Shown here piece after piece: positions 50,369-57,810 of a stretch of DNA of 64,000 nt. Numbering within the stretch: the first letter of the stretch is position 1; each line of letters opens with the position of its first letter. A program made the position numbers and the translations under genes. Origin of the DNA: Nocardioides ferulae (GTDB lineage: Bacteria > Actinomycetota > Actinomycetes > Propionibacteriales > Nocardioidaceae); contig NZ_QZVR01000002.1 of NCBI RefSeq assembly GCF_003660455.1, positions 434,001-498,000 on the forward strand, read 5' to 3'. The notes beneath the pieces were generated by a model. It had not been told where the DNA came from and made no database searches. It saw only the letters and a program-made list of their open reading frames with translations.

Positions 50369-51241
50369 TCAGGAGGTGCCGGGGAGGCGGCGCCGCGTGA
50401 GCGGGATGCGCCCCGCGAGGTCGCCGAGCGGCCCCACCGCCCGGCCGAGGGACTCCGCGGAGTCGGCCAGGGCCGGCACCAGGGCGGCCAGCTCGGAGAG
50501 TCGTGGCCGGATCGACTCCATGGTGTCGCCGAGCGCGATCAGCTGCTCGAGGGTGCCGCCCTCGGCCACCAGCCGTTCGACGAAGCCGTCCTCGGTGAGC
50601 ATCCGGTCGGCCAGGCCGCCTGGCGCGAGCAGCCGCTCGAGCACGCCCCCGGGGGCGGTGAGCCGGTCCAGGGCGCCGCCGGTGGCCAGCAGTCGGTCGA
50701 GGACGCCGCCCTCGGCGGCCAGCTGCTCGAGGGCTCCCTCCTCGGCGATCAGGCGGGCCACCGGCCCGTCCTCGGCCAGCAGCCGGGTGATCGGGCCGTC
50801 CTCGGCGATCAGTCGGGAGACCGCGCCGCTCTCGTCGAGCAGGCGCACCACCGGGCCGTCCTCGGCCAGCAGTCGGTCCAGCGCCCCGTCGCGGGCCAGC
50901 ATCCGACCCAGCGGACGGTCCGGGGCGGTCAGGTCGTTGAGGGTGGCGGCCAGGCGCGCCGGGCCGGCCTCCTCGTCGAGCAGGTCGGTCAGCCGAGCCA
51001 CCAGCTGTGCGGCGTACCCCTGCTCGCCGATCACCCGCACCAGCTGCTCGGCGTACCCGCCGGGGCGGCGCAGCGGTCCGTCGGGGTGGGCGAGCTCGCC
51101 GAGAGCGAGGGTGGCCCTGGTCGCTGCCACGGTGAGCCGGACAGGGAGCGTGACGGTCTGCACCACAAGGTGCGGGAGAGCCTCTGGGAGGCGTCCGGGC
51201 AGTCCGGGGACGGGCACGTGGGGGAGCCGGGGCAGCGCCAT
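50369..51241 (-). CDS. Decapeptide-repeat protein of unknown function
   Basis: 290 residues from ATG 51241. The N-terminal part (1-60) has a proline-rich start and an amphipathic helix VVQTVTLPVRLTVAATRATL. Residues 103-242 are fourteen uninterrupted 10-residue units with the pattern R-L-[LIV]-A-[EP]-[DEG]-G-x-[LV]-x, for example RLLAEDGPVV and RLIAEDGPIT. The C-terminus (243-290) has an amphipathic helix IRPRLSELAALVPAL and a basic tail RIPLTRRRLPGTS. No Cys, no signal peptide and no membrane helix. The periodic hydrophobic pair plus Gly suggests a helical solenoid or elongated amphipathic rod, perhaps membrane-surface binding (inference). I do not recognise a named family. Confidence 0.75.
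   Translation of the reverse strand: MALPRLPHVPVPGLPGRLPEALPHLVVQTVTLPVRLTVAATRATLALGELAHPDGPLRRPGGYAEQLVRVIGEQGYAAQLVARLTDLLDEEAGPARLAATLNDLTAPDRPLGRMLARDGALDRLLAEDGPVVRLLDESGAVSRLIAEDGPITRLLAEDGPVARLIAEEGALEQLAAEGGVLDRLLATGGALDRLTAPGGVLERLLAPGGLADRMLTEDGFVERLVAEGGTLEQLIALGDTMESIRPRLSELAALVPALADSAESLGRAVGPLGDLAGRIPLTRRRLPGTS
50516..50935 (-). repeat. 30-bp coding repeat, 14 units
   Basis: In-frame 30-bp units encode residues 103-242 of the decapeptide-repeat protein. DNA identity between neighbours is high in places (the words CTCGGCC and GGTCGAGC recur) but degenerate overall, so the array is old. The two end units (DLTAPDRPLG and QLIALGDTME) are the most diverged. Confidence 0.85.
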
Positions 51242-51320
51242 GGGCCGACGGTAGCCGGGCGGCGGTCGCCGCGGGAGGCTCCGTGACCCGCCCCCGGATC
51301 GACCTGGCAGCATCGGGGGC

Positions 51321-52277
51321 ATGCCTGCTGCGGAGGACCCCGGCGCGACCGGCCGGGTCGCCGACGCCTGGACCTCGTTGGTGCCGCTCCCCGGTGGCTG
51401 GTCCGGCGAGACGTTCCTCGCCGGCGCTCCCGGAGAGCAGTCGGTGGTCCGCATCTATGCCGGCCACAGCCTGCGGGGCGCCGCCGCCGCCGAGGTCGAC
51501 GCCGCGCTGCTGCGACTGGTGAGCGGACTGGTGCCGGTGCCCCGGGTGTTGGAGCTGCGCCGGGCCGACCCGGTCGCCGGGCGCCCCGCGCTGCTGATCA
51601 CCGAGCTGCTCCCCGGACGCCGCGCCGACGAGGTGCTGCCGACGCTCGGCGCCGAGGGCCGCCGGCGGCTGGGTGGCAACCTCGGTGTGCTCCTGGCCGA
51701 CCTGGGCGGGATGCCGATGCTGCGCCGCGGCCCCTTCCTGGACGCCGACCTCTCGATCGGCACCTGGGACGCACTCGACGGGGTGCCCGAGCTGGTCGAG
51801 CACTTCCTCCCGCAGCTCGCCCATCTCGGCCGCACGGAGGTGGCCGCGCTGCGCTCGGTGGCCGACCGCGCGCAGGAGGCTCTGGACGGGGTGGGTCGCA
51901 GCTGTCTGGTCCACAGCGATTTCAACCTCAAGAACCTCCTCGTCGCGCCGGACACGCTCCGGGTCACCGGGCTGGTCGACTGGGAGTACGCCCACGCCGG
52001 GCACCCGTTCACCGACCTGGGCAACCTCCTGCGCTTCGAGCGTGATCCGGACTTCAGCGACGCGGTGCTGACGGCGTACGCCGCGCGGCGCGGCGTCGAG
52101 CCGCGGCGTGCGTTGGAGCTGGCTCGTGCCGCGGACCTCGCGGCCCTGGTCGACCTGTCCGCCCGCCGCGAGCAGAATCCGGTGGCCGCCCGGGCCGACC
52201 GGCTGCTGCGCTCGATCCTCGCGAGCGGTGACCTGTCCGGCGGGTTGGACGAGGGCGTGCGCGACCGCGTAGGGTAG
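51321..52277 (+). CDS. Aminoglycoside-phosphotransferase (APH)-family kinase
   Basis: 318 residues. The kinase-like fold shows LVHSDFNLKNLLV (Brenner motif with catalytic Asp, about 195-207) and TGLVDWEYAHAGHPFTDLGN (Mg-binding Asp, about 217-236). N-terminal VVRIY carries the position of the ATP Lys but has Arg, as in many APH-like proteins. These phosphorylate small hydroxyl compounds (choline, homoserine, fructosamine, drugs). No evidence for antibiotic resistance. Divergent from the decapeptide protein with 79 bp between starts. Confidence 0.84.
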   Translation: MPAAEDPGATGRVADAWTSLVPLPGGWSGETFLAGAPGEQSVVRIYAGHSLRGAAAAEVDAALLRLVSGLVPVPRVLELRRADPVAGRPALLITELLPGRRADEVLPTLGAEGRRRLGGNLGVLLADLGGMPMLRRGPFLDADLSIGTWDALDGVPELVEHFLPQLAHLGRTEVAALRSVADRAQEALDGVGRSCLVHSDFNLKNLLVAPDTLRVTGLVDWEYAHAGHPFTDLGNLLRFERDPDFSDAVLTAYAARRGVEPRRALELARAADLAALVDLSARREQNPVAARADRLLRSILASGDLSGGLDEGVRDRVG

Positions 52278-52454
52278 TTAGGCGCCTGAAGTCTGCCTGC
52301 GTCCCGGACGGAGTGGACTCTCGCTCGCTATCAGCCCCGGTTCAGACCCGGTGCCCGCCTCGCGGGCCGCCGGGCACGACACCACCGGTAGTGAAACCGA
52401 CTTCTCGCGCGTGCCCGCACGACTTCTGCCCACAACGAAGGTCCAGCCTCCCTT

Positions 52455-53930
52455 ATGACGAGCACCATCTCCACTCTTCCCGATTACGACGCCCCCCAGG
52501 TGGCGATCAACGACATCGGTTCCGAAGAGGACTTCCTCGCCGCGATCGACGCGACCATCAAGTACTTCAACGACGGCGACATCGTCGACGGCACCATCGT
52601 CAAGGTGGACCGTGACGAGGTCCTGCTCGACATCGGCTACAAGACCGAGGGTGTGATCCCCTCGCGCGAGCTGTCGATCAAGCACGACGTCGACCCCTCC
52701 GAGGTCGTCGCCGTCGGCGACAAGGTCGAGGCGCTCGTCCTCCAGAAGGAGGACAAGGAGGGTCGGCTGATCCTGTCCAAGAAGCGCGCCCAGTACGAGC
52801 GCGCCTGGGGCACGATCGAGCAGGTCAAGGAGGAGGACGGCGTCGTCGAGGGCACCGTCATCGAGGTCGTCAAGGGCGGCCTGATCCTCGACATCGGGCT
52901 GCGCGGCTTCCTGCCCGCCTCGCTGGTCGAGATGCGCCGCGTGCGCGACCTGCAGCCCTACGTCGGGCAGACCCTCGAGGCGAAGATCATCGAGCTCGAC
53001 AAGAACCGCAACAACGTGGTCCTGTCGCGCCGCGCCTGGCTCGAGCAGACCCAGTCCGAGGTTCGCCACGGCTTCTTGACCCAGCTCCAGAAGGGTCAGA
53101 TCCGCAAGGGCGTCGTCTCCTCGATCGTCAACTTCGGTGCGTTCGTCGACCTCGGCGGCGTCGACGGCCTGGTGCACGTCTCCGAGCTGTCCTGGAAGCA
53201 CATCGACCACCCCTCCGAGGTCGTGGCCGTCGGTGACGAGGTCACCGTCGAGGTGCTCGACGTCGACATGGACCGCGAGCGGGTCTCGCTGTCGCTCAAG
53301 GCGACGCAGGAGGACCCCTGGCAGCACTTCGCCCGCACCCACCAGATCGGTCAGATCGTGCCGGGCAAGGTCACCAAGCTGGTGCCGTTCGGCTCGTTCG
53401 TCCGGGTCGAGGAGGGCATCGAGGGCCTGGTGCACATCTCCGAGCTGGCCGAGCGCCACGTGGAGATCCCCGAGCAGGTCGTCCAGGTCAACGACGACGT
53501 CATGGTCAAGATCATCGACATCGACCTCGAGCGTCGCCGGATCTCGCTGTCGCTGAAGCAGGCGAACGAGACCGCCGCGGCCAGCGACGTCGAGGAGTTC
53601 GACCCGACGCTCTACGGCATGCCCGCCACCTACGACGACCAGGGCAACTACATCTACCCCGAGGGCTTCGACCCCGAGACGGGCGAGTGGCTCGAGGGCT
53701 TCGAGGAGCAGCGCGGGGTCTGGGAGGAGCAGTACGCCAAGGCGCACGCTCGCTGGGAGGCTCACGTCAAGCAGCAGGCCGAGGCCAAGGCGGCCGAGGC
53801 CGAGGCCGGCGAGGCCACCTCGTACTCCAGCGGCGGCACCGCCGACGTGGTGGTCGAGGAGGGCGGCGGCTCGCTCGCCTCGGACGAGGCACTGCAGGCG
53901 CTGCGCGAGAAGCTCACCGGCGGCAACTGA
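52455..53930 (+). CDS. rpsA: 30S ribosomal protein S1
   Basis: 491 residues. Four S1 RNA-binding domains at about 42-110, 128-195, 213-283 and 300-368, each with the GxVxxIxxFGAFVDL-type core; the third and fourth (VNFGAFVDLGGVDGLVHVSEL, part, and VPFGSFVRVEEGIEGLVHIS) are the most canonical. The C-terminal 115 residues are acidic and Ala/Glu-rich. Actinobacterial S1 has four domains against six in E. coli. It helps load mRNA on the 30S subunit, which matters less for leaderless genes. A 177-bp leader region upstream holds no other gene; a strong hairpin follows. Confidence 0.96.
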   Translation: MTSTISTLPDYDAPQVAINDIGSEEDFLAAIDATIKYFNDGDIVDGTIVKVDRDEVLLDIGYKTEGVIPSRELSIKHDVDPSEVVAVGDKVEALVLQKEDKEGRLILSKKRAQYERAWGTIEQVKEEDGVVEGTVIEVVKGGLILDIGLRGFLPASLVEMRRVRDLQPYVGQTLEAKIIELDKNRNNVVLSRRAWLEQTQSEVRHGFLTQLQKGQIRKGVVSSIVNFGAFVDLGGVDGLVHVSELSWKHIDHPSEVVAVGDEVTVEVLDVDMDRERVSLSLKATQEDPWQHFARTHQIGQIVPGKVTKLVPFGSFVRVEEGIEGLVHISELAERHVEIPEQVVQVNDDVMVKIIDIDLERRRISLSLKQANETAAASDVEEFDPTLYGMPATYDDQGNYIYPEGFDPETGEWLEGFEEQRGVWEEQYAKAHARWEAHVKQQAEAKAAEAEAGEATSYSSGGTADVVVEEGGGSLASDEALQALREKLTGGN

Positions 53931-53940
53931 GCAACAGACG

Positions 53941-53974
53941 AGGGCCCGGTCACCCAGGTGGGTGGCCGGGCCCT
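53941..53974 (+). terminator. rpsA terminator
   Basis: AGGGCCCGGTCACC (53941-53954) pairs with GGTGGCCGGGCCCT (53961-53974) with one G-U pair and a 6-base loop, starting 10 bp after the rpsA stop. Followed by TCG rather than a T-run. Confidence 0.8.
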
Positions 53975-54001
53975 TCGTCGTCTGTGGGGGAGGGGGGCGA
54001 C

Positions 54002-54157
54002 TCACCACGCGCTCGGGGAGCGGAAGGTGGGGTCTTCGTGGGAGGCGGGCGGTCCGGCGGGACCGCGGCCGTCGTGGATGGAGAGGTGGACGCCGGCCGC
54101 GGCGAGGAACGCGGCGATCGCGAGGAGGAGGAACACGAAGATCATGGCAGTAATCAT
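54002..54157 (-). CDS. Small single-helix membrane protein
   Basis: 51 residues, ATG 54157. One strong helix, MIFVFLLLAIAAFLAAAGVH (about 5-24), then a polar tail SIHDGRGPAGPPASHEDPTFR. It is divergent from the AdpA-like regulator with 81 bp between starts, and the AdpA-box-like inverted repeat lies in that gap, so it may be a regulated target (inference). Function unknown; assigned as a gene by hydrophobicity and context. Confidence 0.55.
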   Translation of the reverse strand: MITAMIFVFLLLAIAAFLAAAGVHLSIHDGRGPAGPPASHEDPTFRSPSAW

Positions 54158-54175
54158 GCGACCGCTTTGATCACG

Positions 54176-54217
54176 CCACGAGTGGCAGGAATGTCGCCGA
54201 TAGGTGATTTCCTGCCA
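54176..54217. promoter_or_regulatory. AdpA-box-like inverted repeat in the regulator promoter
   Basis: TGGCAGGAAT (54183-54192) faces TTTCCTGCCA (54208-54217), a 9-bp perfect inverted repeat with 17 bases between. The Streptomyces AdpA consensus is TGGCSNGWWY; the left copy matches 9 of 10 positions and the right copy 8 of 10. It sits 22 bp upstream of the regulator start and overlaps the expected -35 (a CAGACT -10 is at 54227-54232). The 14-nt word CCACGAGTGGCAGG (54176-54189) recurs in the tandem array downstream of the regulator gene. Confidence 0.6.
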
Positions 54218-54238
54218 ACCTCGTGCCAGACTCCTCCT

Positions 54239-55216
54239 GTGCTGACCAACGTGGCCGTGATCGTCTATGACGGAGTCGCGCCTTTCGAGCTCGGAGTCGT
54301 CTGCGAGGCCTTCGGCCTGGACCGGACCGACGACGGCATCCCTCGTCTCGACTTCGCCGTCTGCGCCGACGAGCCCGGCGCGATCGAGACCACCCAGGGG
54401 TTCTCGATCAACGTGAGCGACGGTCTCGACCGGGTCGCCGACGCGGATCTGGTCGCGGTGCCCGCGGTGCCGCGATCGTTCGAGGCCCCCGAGCCGGTCG
54501 TCGCCGCGCTGCGTGCGGCCCACGACCGTGGTGCGCGGATCCTCTCGGTGTGCTCCGGGGCGTTCGTGCTCGGGCAGGCCGGACTGCTGGACGGGCGCCG
54601 CTGCACCACGCACTGGAAGTACACCCATGAGCTCGCCCGCCGCTTCCCGGAGGCGACCGTCGTGCCCGAGGTGCTCTACGTCGACGCCGGGTCGGTGGTC
54701 ACCAGCGCGGGGACGGCCGCGGGGATCGATGCCTGCCTGCACATCTGGCGGCAGGAGCACGGTGCGGCCGCCGCCGCGCAGATCGCCCGCCGGATGGTGG
54801 TCCCGCCCCAGCGGGACGGTGGTCAGGCCCAGTTCATCTCTCGCCCCGTCCCCGACCTGGCCGGCGAGACCTTCGGCCCGCTCCAGCAGTGGATCGTCGA
54901 GCACCTGCACGAGGACCTCGACGTCGACACGCTCGCGCGTCAGGCCGTGATGTCGCCCCGCACCTTCGCCCGCCGGTTCAAGGACGAGGTCGGCGCCACG
55001 CCGCACGCGTGGGTCACCCGGCAGCGGGTCCTGCGGGCCGAGCAGCTGCTCGAGCGCACGGACCGCTCGGTGGACTGGATCGCCTCCGAGGTCGGCTTCG
55101 GCAACGCGGCCACGCTGCGCCATCACTTCGGAAGGGTCCGGGGACTCAGTCCACAGGCCTACCGCCGCCGGTTCGCCTGCCGCGACGAGACCTGTACCGA
55201 CGAGGCAGCCTCCTGA
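54239..55216 (+). CDS. AdpA/GlxA-type transcriptional regulator (DJ-1/PfpI + AraC HTH)
   Basis: 325 residues from GTG 54239 (CAGACT ends six bases before it; the in-frame ATG 54191 would place the start inside the operator). The N-terminal DJ-1/PfpI amidotransferase-like domain (about 4-180) has the nucleophile-elbow region ILSVCSGAFVLGQAGLLDG with Cys, and TTHWKYTHELARRFP. The linker is RRMVVPPQRDGGQAQF. The C-terminal AraC/XylS HTH pair (about 215-315) has VDTLARQAVMSPRTFARRFKDE (first 20 quoted as VDTLARQAVMSPRTFARRFK) and VDWIASEVGFGNAATLRHHF. This is the AdpA architecture. AdpA controls development and secondary metabolism in Streptomyces; here the targets are unknown and autoregulation is likely. 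Confidence 0.9.
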   Translation: MLTNVAVIVYDGVAPFELGVVCEAFGLDRTDDGIPRLDFAVCADEPGAIETTQGFSINVSDGLDRVADADLVAVPAVPRSFEAPEPVVAALRAAHDRGARILSVCSGAFVLGQAGLLDGRRCTTHWKYTHELARRFPEATVVPEVLYVDAGSVVTSAGTAAGIDACLHIWRQEHGAAAAAQIARRMVVPPQRDGGQAQFISRPVPDLAGETFGPLQQWIVEHLHEDLDVDTLARQAVMSPRTFARRFKDEVGATPHAWVTRQRVLRAEQLLERTDRSVDWIASEVGFGNAATLRHHFGRVRGLSPQAYRRRFACRDETCTDEAAS

Positions 55217-55277
55217 GACGACCGCTGCGTGCCGCTGCGCGGGGCGTCGTGGTGCTGGTGAGCCCTGGGGTGGTTGT

Positions 55278-55408
55278 GGGTGGGGCGGGTCGGCTGCGCC
55301 GGAGGGGGCCCCGGCCGGCCAAGCCCCCGCTCCGCTCGTTCCTCACGGAGCGGGGGCCAGGCCCATCCACGGCCGTCCGGGGGCCCCCTCCGGCTCCGCC
55401 GCCCCACC
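55278..55408. repeat. Nested inverted repeat (about 130 bp)
   Basis: Inner stem: GCCCCCGCTCCG (55323-55334) pairs perfectly with CGGAGCGGGGGC (55346-55357), loop 11 bases. Outer stem: CCGGAGGGGGCCCCGG (55299-55314) pairs with CCGGGGGCCCCCTCCGG (55377-55393) with one bulged base, and GGTGGGGCGG on the left matches CCGCCCCACC on the right, extending the arm imperfectly. Could form a branched hairpin or cruciform; may end transcription of the regulator. Confidence 0.75.
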
Positions 55409-55632
55409 CCGCGCTCAGCGCCGGGCTCACCGACCGCGGGTGGGAGGGGGTTTCGCGGCTACGCCGCGATGACACCAACCCCTGCGCGGCCGCGCCTGGT
55501 CGGGTCAGTGCGGCGAAGCCGCACACCCTCCCTCCCTGGGAGCGCGAGCGACGCAGACTCCCGCCCCACCCACCACAACCCACCAGACCCCAGGTCAGGC
55601 AGACCACGAAGCCCCGCGCAGCGGAAAGCCGC

Positions 55633-55776
55633 GCGTGGCAGGTCAGCGCGCAAGCACCAACCACGAGTGGCAGGTCAGCGAGGCACCACCGACCACGAGT
55701 GACAGATCAGCGAGGCACCACCGACCACGAGTGGCAGGTCAGCGCGCAAGCACCGACCACGAGTGGCGGGTCAGCG
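55633..55776. repeat. 32-bp tandem repeat array, 4.5 copies
   Basis: Units start at 55633, 55665, 55697, 55729 and 55761 (the last is 16 bp). Units 2 and 3 are closest (two differences in 32). Each unit joint reads CCACGAGTGG, a small palindrome, and continues CAGGTCAGCG. Unit 3 has TGACAGAT and the last unit TGGCGGG instead of TGGCAGG. The array ends exactly at the stop codon of the ligase on the minus strand. There are no unique spacers, so it is not a CRISPR. Confidence 0.9.
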
Positions 55777-57069
55777 TCAGTCCGCCCGACGCGGCTCCGC
55801 CCCGGGGAGTCGGTCGCGCAGCACCTTGCCGGTGAGGGTGCGGGGCAGGTCGGAGAGCAGGGTCCAGGTCTTGGGGCGCTTCGGTGGGGCCAGGTGCTCG
55901 CGGGCGAACGCGGTCAGGGTCTCGACGTCGAGGTCGCCGCCAGGCGCGGGCACCACGGCCGCGCAGACGCGCTGGCCCCAGTGCTCGTCCGGTATGCCGT
56001 AGACGGCGGCGTCGGCGACCGCCGGGTGGGTGCGCAGCGCCTGCTCCACCTCGAGCGGATAGACGTTGACCCCGCCGGTGATGATGAGGTCCTCGCGCCG
56101 CCCGTCGAGGTAGAGGTAGCCGTCGGCGTCGAGGCGGCCGAGGTCGCCGACGGTGAAGGCGGGCCCCTCGGGTGTCTCCCGCCAGGCGGCCGCGGTCTTC
56201 TCGGGGGCGCCGTAGTAGGTGAACCGGGCATGCCTCGGCACGGTGCACCAGATCGTGCCGTCGGGGTCGACGTGGAGCGTGCGTCCCGGCCTGGCCCGGC
56301 CGACGGTGCCGGGGCGGGTCAGCCACTCCTCGCTGGGGCAGGCGGTGAACTGACCCTCGGTGGAGCCGTAGAACTCCCAGGTCGTCCCGGGTGGGAAGGC
56401 CTCGATGAGCCGCCGCTTGACCTGCTCGGGGCACGGCGCGCCGGCGTGGGCGACCAGCCGGAAGCAGGAGAGGTCGGGGGTGCCGACCTCGTCCCAGTGT
56501 GCGAAGAGCCGCTGCAGGTGGGCGGGCACGCAGAACATGGTGGTCGGGCGCTCGCTGCGGATGGCTTCGGTCACCCTCGCCGGGTCGAACGGTCCCGGCA
56601 CGACCACCCGGCCGCCGGCCAGGCGGGTGCCCATCGCGAAGCGCAGCGGGGCCGAGTGGTAGAGCGGGCTCAGCACCAGGTTCACGTCGTCGGGCCGGAA
56701 TCCCCACAGGTCGCGCTCCTCCGCCACCAGCGCCTCGGCGTCCGCCCGGCTCAGCTGGCCGCTGTCGACTCCCTTGGGGACTCCGGTGGTGCCGCTGGTG
56801 ACGTGCATCGGCCGGGCTCGGGGGAGGCGCTGCTCGGGGCCGCCGTCGGGGAGCAGTCGCAGGTGCAGGTCGCGCAGCCCGACCTCGTCGTCGACGACCA
56901 GGTCGGGGAAGAGTCCGGCCAGGATCCGGTGGCGCTCGAAGGTGGTGAGCCTCGGGTCGAGCGGGATCGGGAACCTGCCCTCGGCCAGGAGCGCCATCAC
57001 GACGTCGAGGAAGGTCGGCGAGCCCGGCACGAGGAGAGCGACCCGGGCACCGGGTGGCAGGTCGCTCAT
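55777..57069 (-). CDS. AMP-forming acyl-CoA ligase-type enzyme, short form
   Basis: 430 residues, about 70-100 shorter than usual acyl-CoA synthetases; the missing part is N-terminal. Present are the P-loop HVTSGTTGVPKGV (about 89-101), YGSTEGQFTACP (about 224-235), GDLGRLDADGYLYLDGR and REDLIITGGVNVYPLEVE, and the catalytic Lys in PRTLTGKVLRDR near the C-terminus. It should activate a carboxylate with ATP and hand it to CoA or another acceptor. ATG 57069 overlaps the TetR stop by 4 bp, so it is translated from the TetR operon and is likely a target of that regulator. Substrate unknown. Confidence 0.85.
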   Translation of the reverse strand: MSDLPPGARVALLVPGSPTFLDVVMALLAEGRFPIPLDPRLTTFERHRILAGLFPDLVVDDEVGLRDLHLRLLPDGGPEQRLPRARPMHVTSGTTGVPKGVDSGQLSRADAEALVAEERDLWGFRPDDVNLVLSPLYHSAPLRFAMGTRLAGGRVVVPGPFDPARVTEAIRSERPTTMFCVPAHLQRLFAHWDEVGTPDLSCFRLVAHAGAPCPEQVKRRLIEAFPPGTTWEFYGSTEGQFTACPSEEWLTRPGTVGRARPGRTLHVDPDGTIWCTVPRHARFTYYGAPEKTAAAWRETPEGPAFTVGDLGRLDADGYLYLDGRREDLIITGGVNVYPLEVEQALRTHPAVADAAVYGIPDEHWGQRVCAAVVPAPGGDLDVETLTAFAREHLAPPKRPKTWTLLSDLPRTLTGKVLRDRLPGAEPRRAD

Positions 57070-57773
57070 CGGTCCAACCCCAGATCGGCGACGAGCTGCC
57101 GCACGACGTGCTCGAAATGGGCGTCGTAGTCGAGTACGGCGGTGTGCATGTGTCCGAACAGCTCCAGCGACACATGGCCGAAGAGTGTCGCCCAGGACTG
57201 CAGGCAGCGGGCGAGCAGCGAGTCGTTGATCGGCTCGTCGAGAAGGACCTGGATGCCCGAGAGTGCCGCCCGCTCGGCGTCGGGAACCTGCACGGCGGGA
57301 GCGATGGGGGCCGGACCTGCTCGCTGGGCGTCGGCGGCGATGCCCAGCAGCACCAGCGGGACCCGGCTGGCGGGCCCGACCGTGGTCTGTGGCGCCTGGT
57401 AGCCGGGCACCGGGGAGCCGTAGAGCAGGGCGTACTCGTGCGGGTGCGTGAGTGCCCAGTCGCGTACCGCTCGGCAGACCGCGCCGAACCGGCCGCCGAG
57501 GTCGGCGCGGTGGCACGCGCGGTCGGCCCGCTCGGCTTGTTCGCCGACCTCGTCGTAGGCCTCGACGATCAGCGCGGTGAGCAGGTCGTCGCGGCTCGGG
57601 AAGTAGCGGTAGACGGCCGAGGAGACCATGCCCACGTCGCGCGCGATCGCGCGCAGCGAGAGTGCTGCGGGACCGACCTCGGCCAGGTGTCGGCGCGCGG
57701 TCTCCTGGATGGTCCTGGTGATCTCGGCGCGCGCGCGGGCGCGGGCGCCCTGCGACAGCGACTCGGTGCTCAC
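57066..57773 (-). CDS. TetR-family repressor
   Basis: 235 residues from GTG 57773, chosen because further upstream in-frame residues would run through the operator DNA. The HTH is LSLRAIARDVGMVSSAVYRYFPSRDDLLTA (core AIARDVGMVSSAVYRYFPSR, about 40-59). The C-terminal TetR_C_33-like domain has HEYALLYGSPVPGY (about 112-125). Ligands may be acyl-CoA or a related acid given the ligase in the same operon (inference). Divergent from the epimerase; both may share the operators between. Confidence 0.88.
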   Translation of the reverse strand: MSTESLSQGARARARAEITRTIQETARRHLAEVGPAALSLRAIARDVGMVSSAVYRYFPSRDDLLTALIVEAYDEVGEQAERADRACHRADLGGRFGAVCRAVRDWALTHPHEYALLYGSPVPGYQAPQTTVGPASRVPLVLLGIAADAQRAGPAPIAPAVQVPDAERAALSGIQVLLDEPINDSLLARCLQSWATLFGHVSLELFGHMHTAVLDYDAHFEHVVRQLVADLGLDR

Positions 57774-57810
57774 TCGGCAATCCTGGCACGACAAGAGCGC
57801 TGACAAAAAA

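Larger units (their letters stand above)
55217..55776. other. 560-bp non-coding region between converging genes, rich in repeats
   Basis: No gene was recognised: frames across it give only Pro/Arg/His-rich nonsense. It holds three kinds of structure: a large nested inverted repeat (55278-55408), several short hairpins with 3-base loops (CGCGGC-TAC-GCCGCG and GTGCGGC-GAA-GCCGCAC in 55455-55525), and a 32-bp tandem array (55633-55776). The hairpins resemble REP-type elements. Confidence 0.7.

Noticed and set aside
51321..52277. Antibiotic-resistance kinase
   Set aside because: The APH fold alone does not show drug use; no resistance context is present.
55633..55776. CRISPR array
   Set aside because: The 32-bp units are directly adjacent with no spacers, and no cas genes are present.
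55217..55776. Small proteins in the intergenic repeats
   Set aside because: Frames such as those with repeated TTDHEWQVS-like segments arise from the 32-bp repeat and lack start signals.
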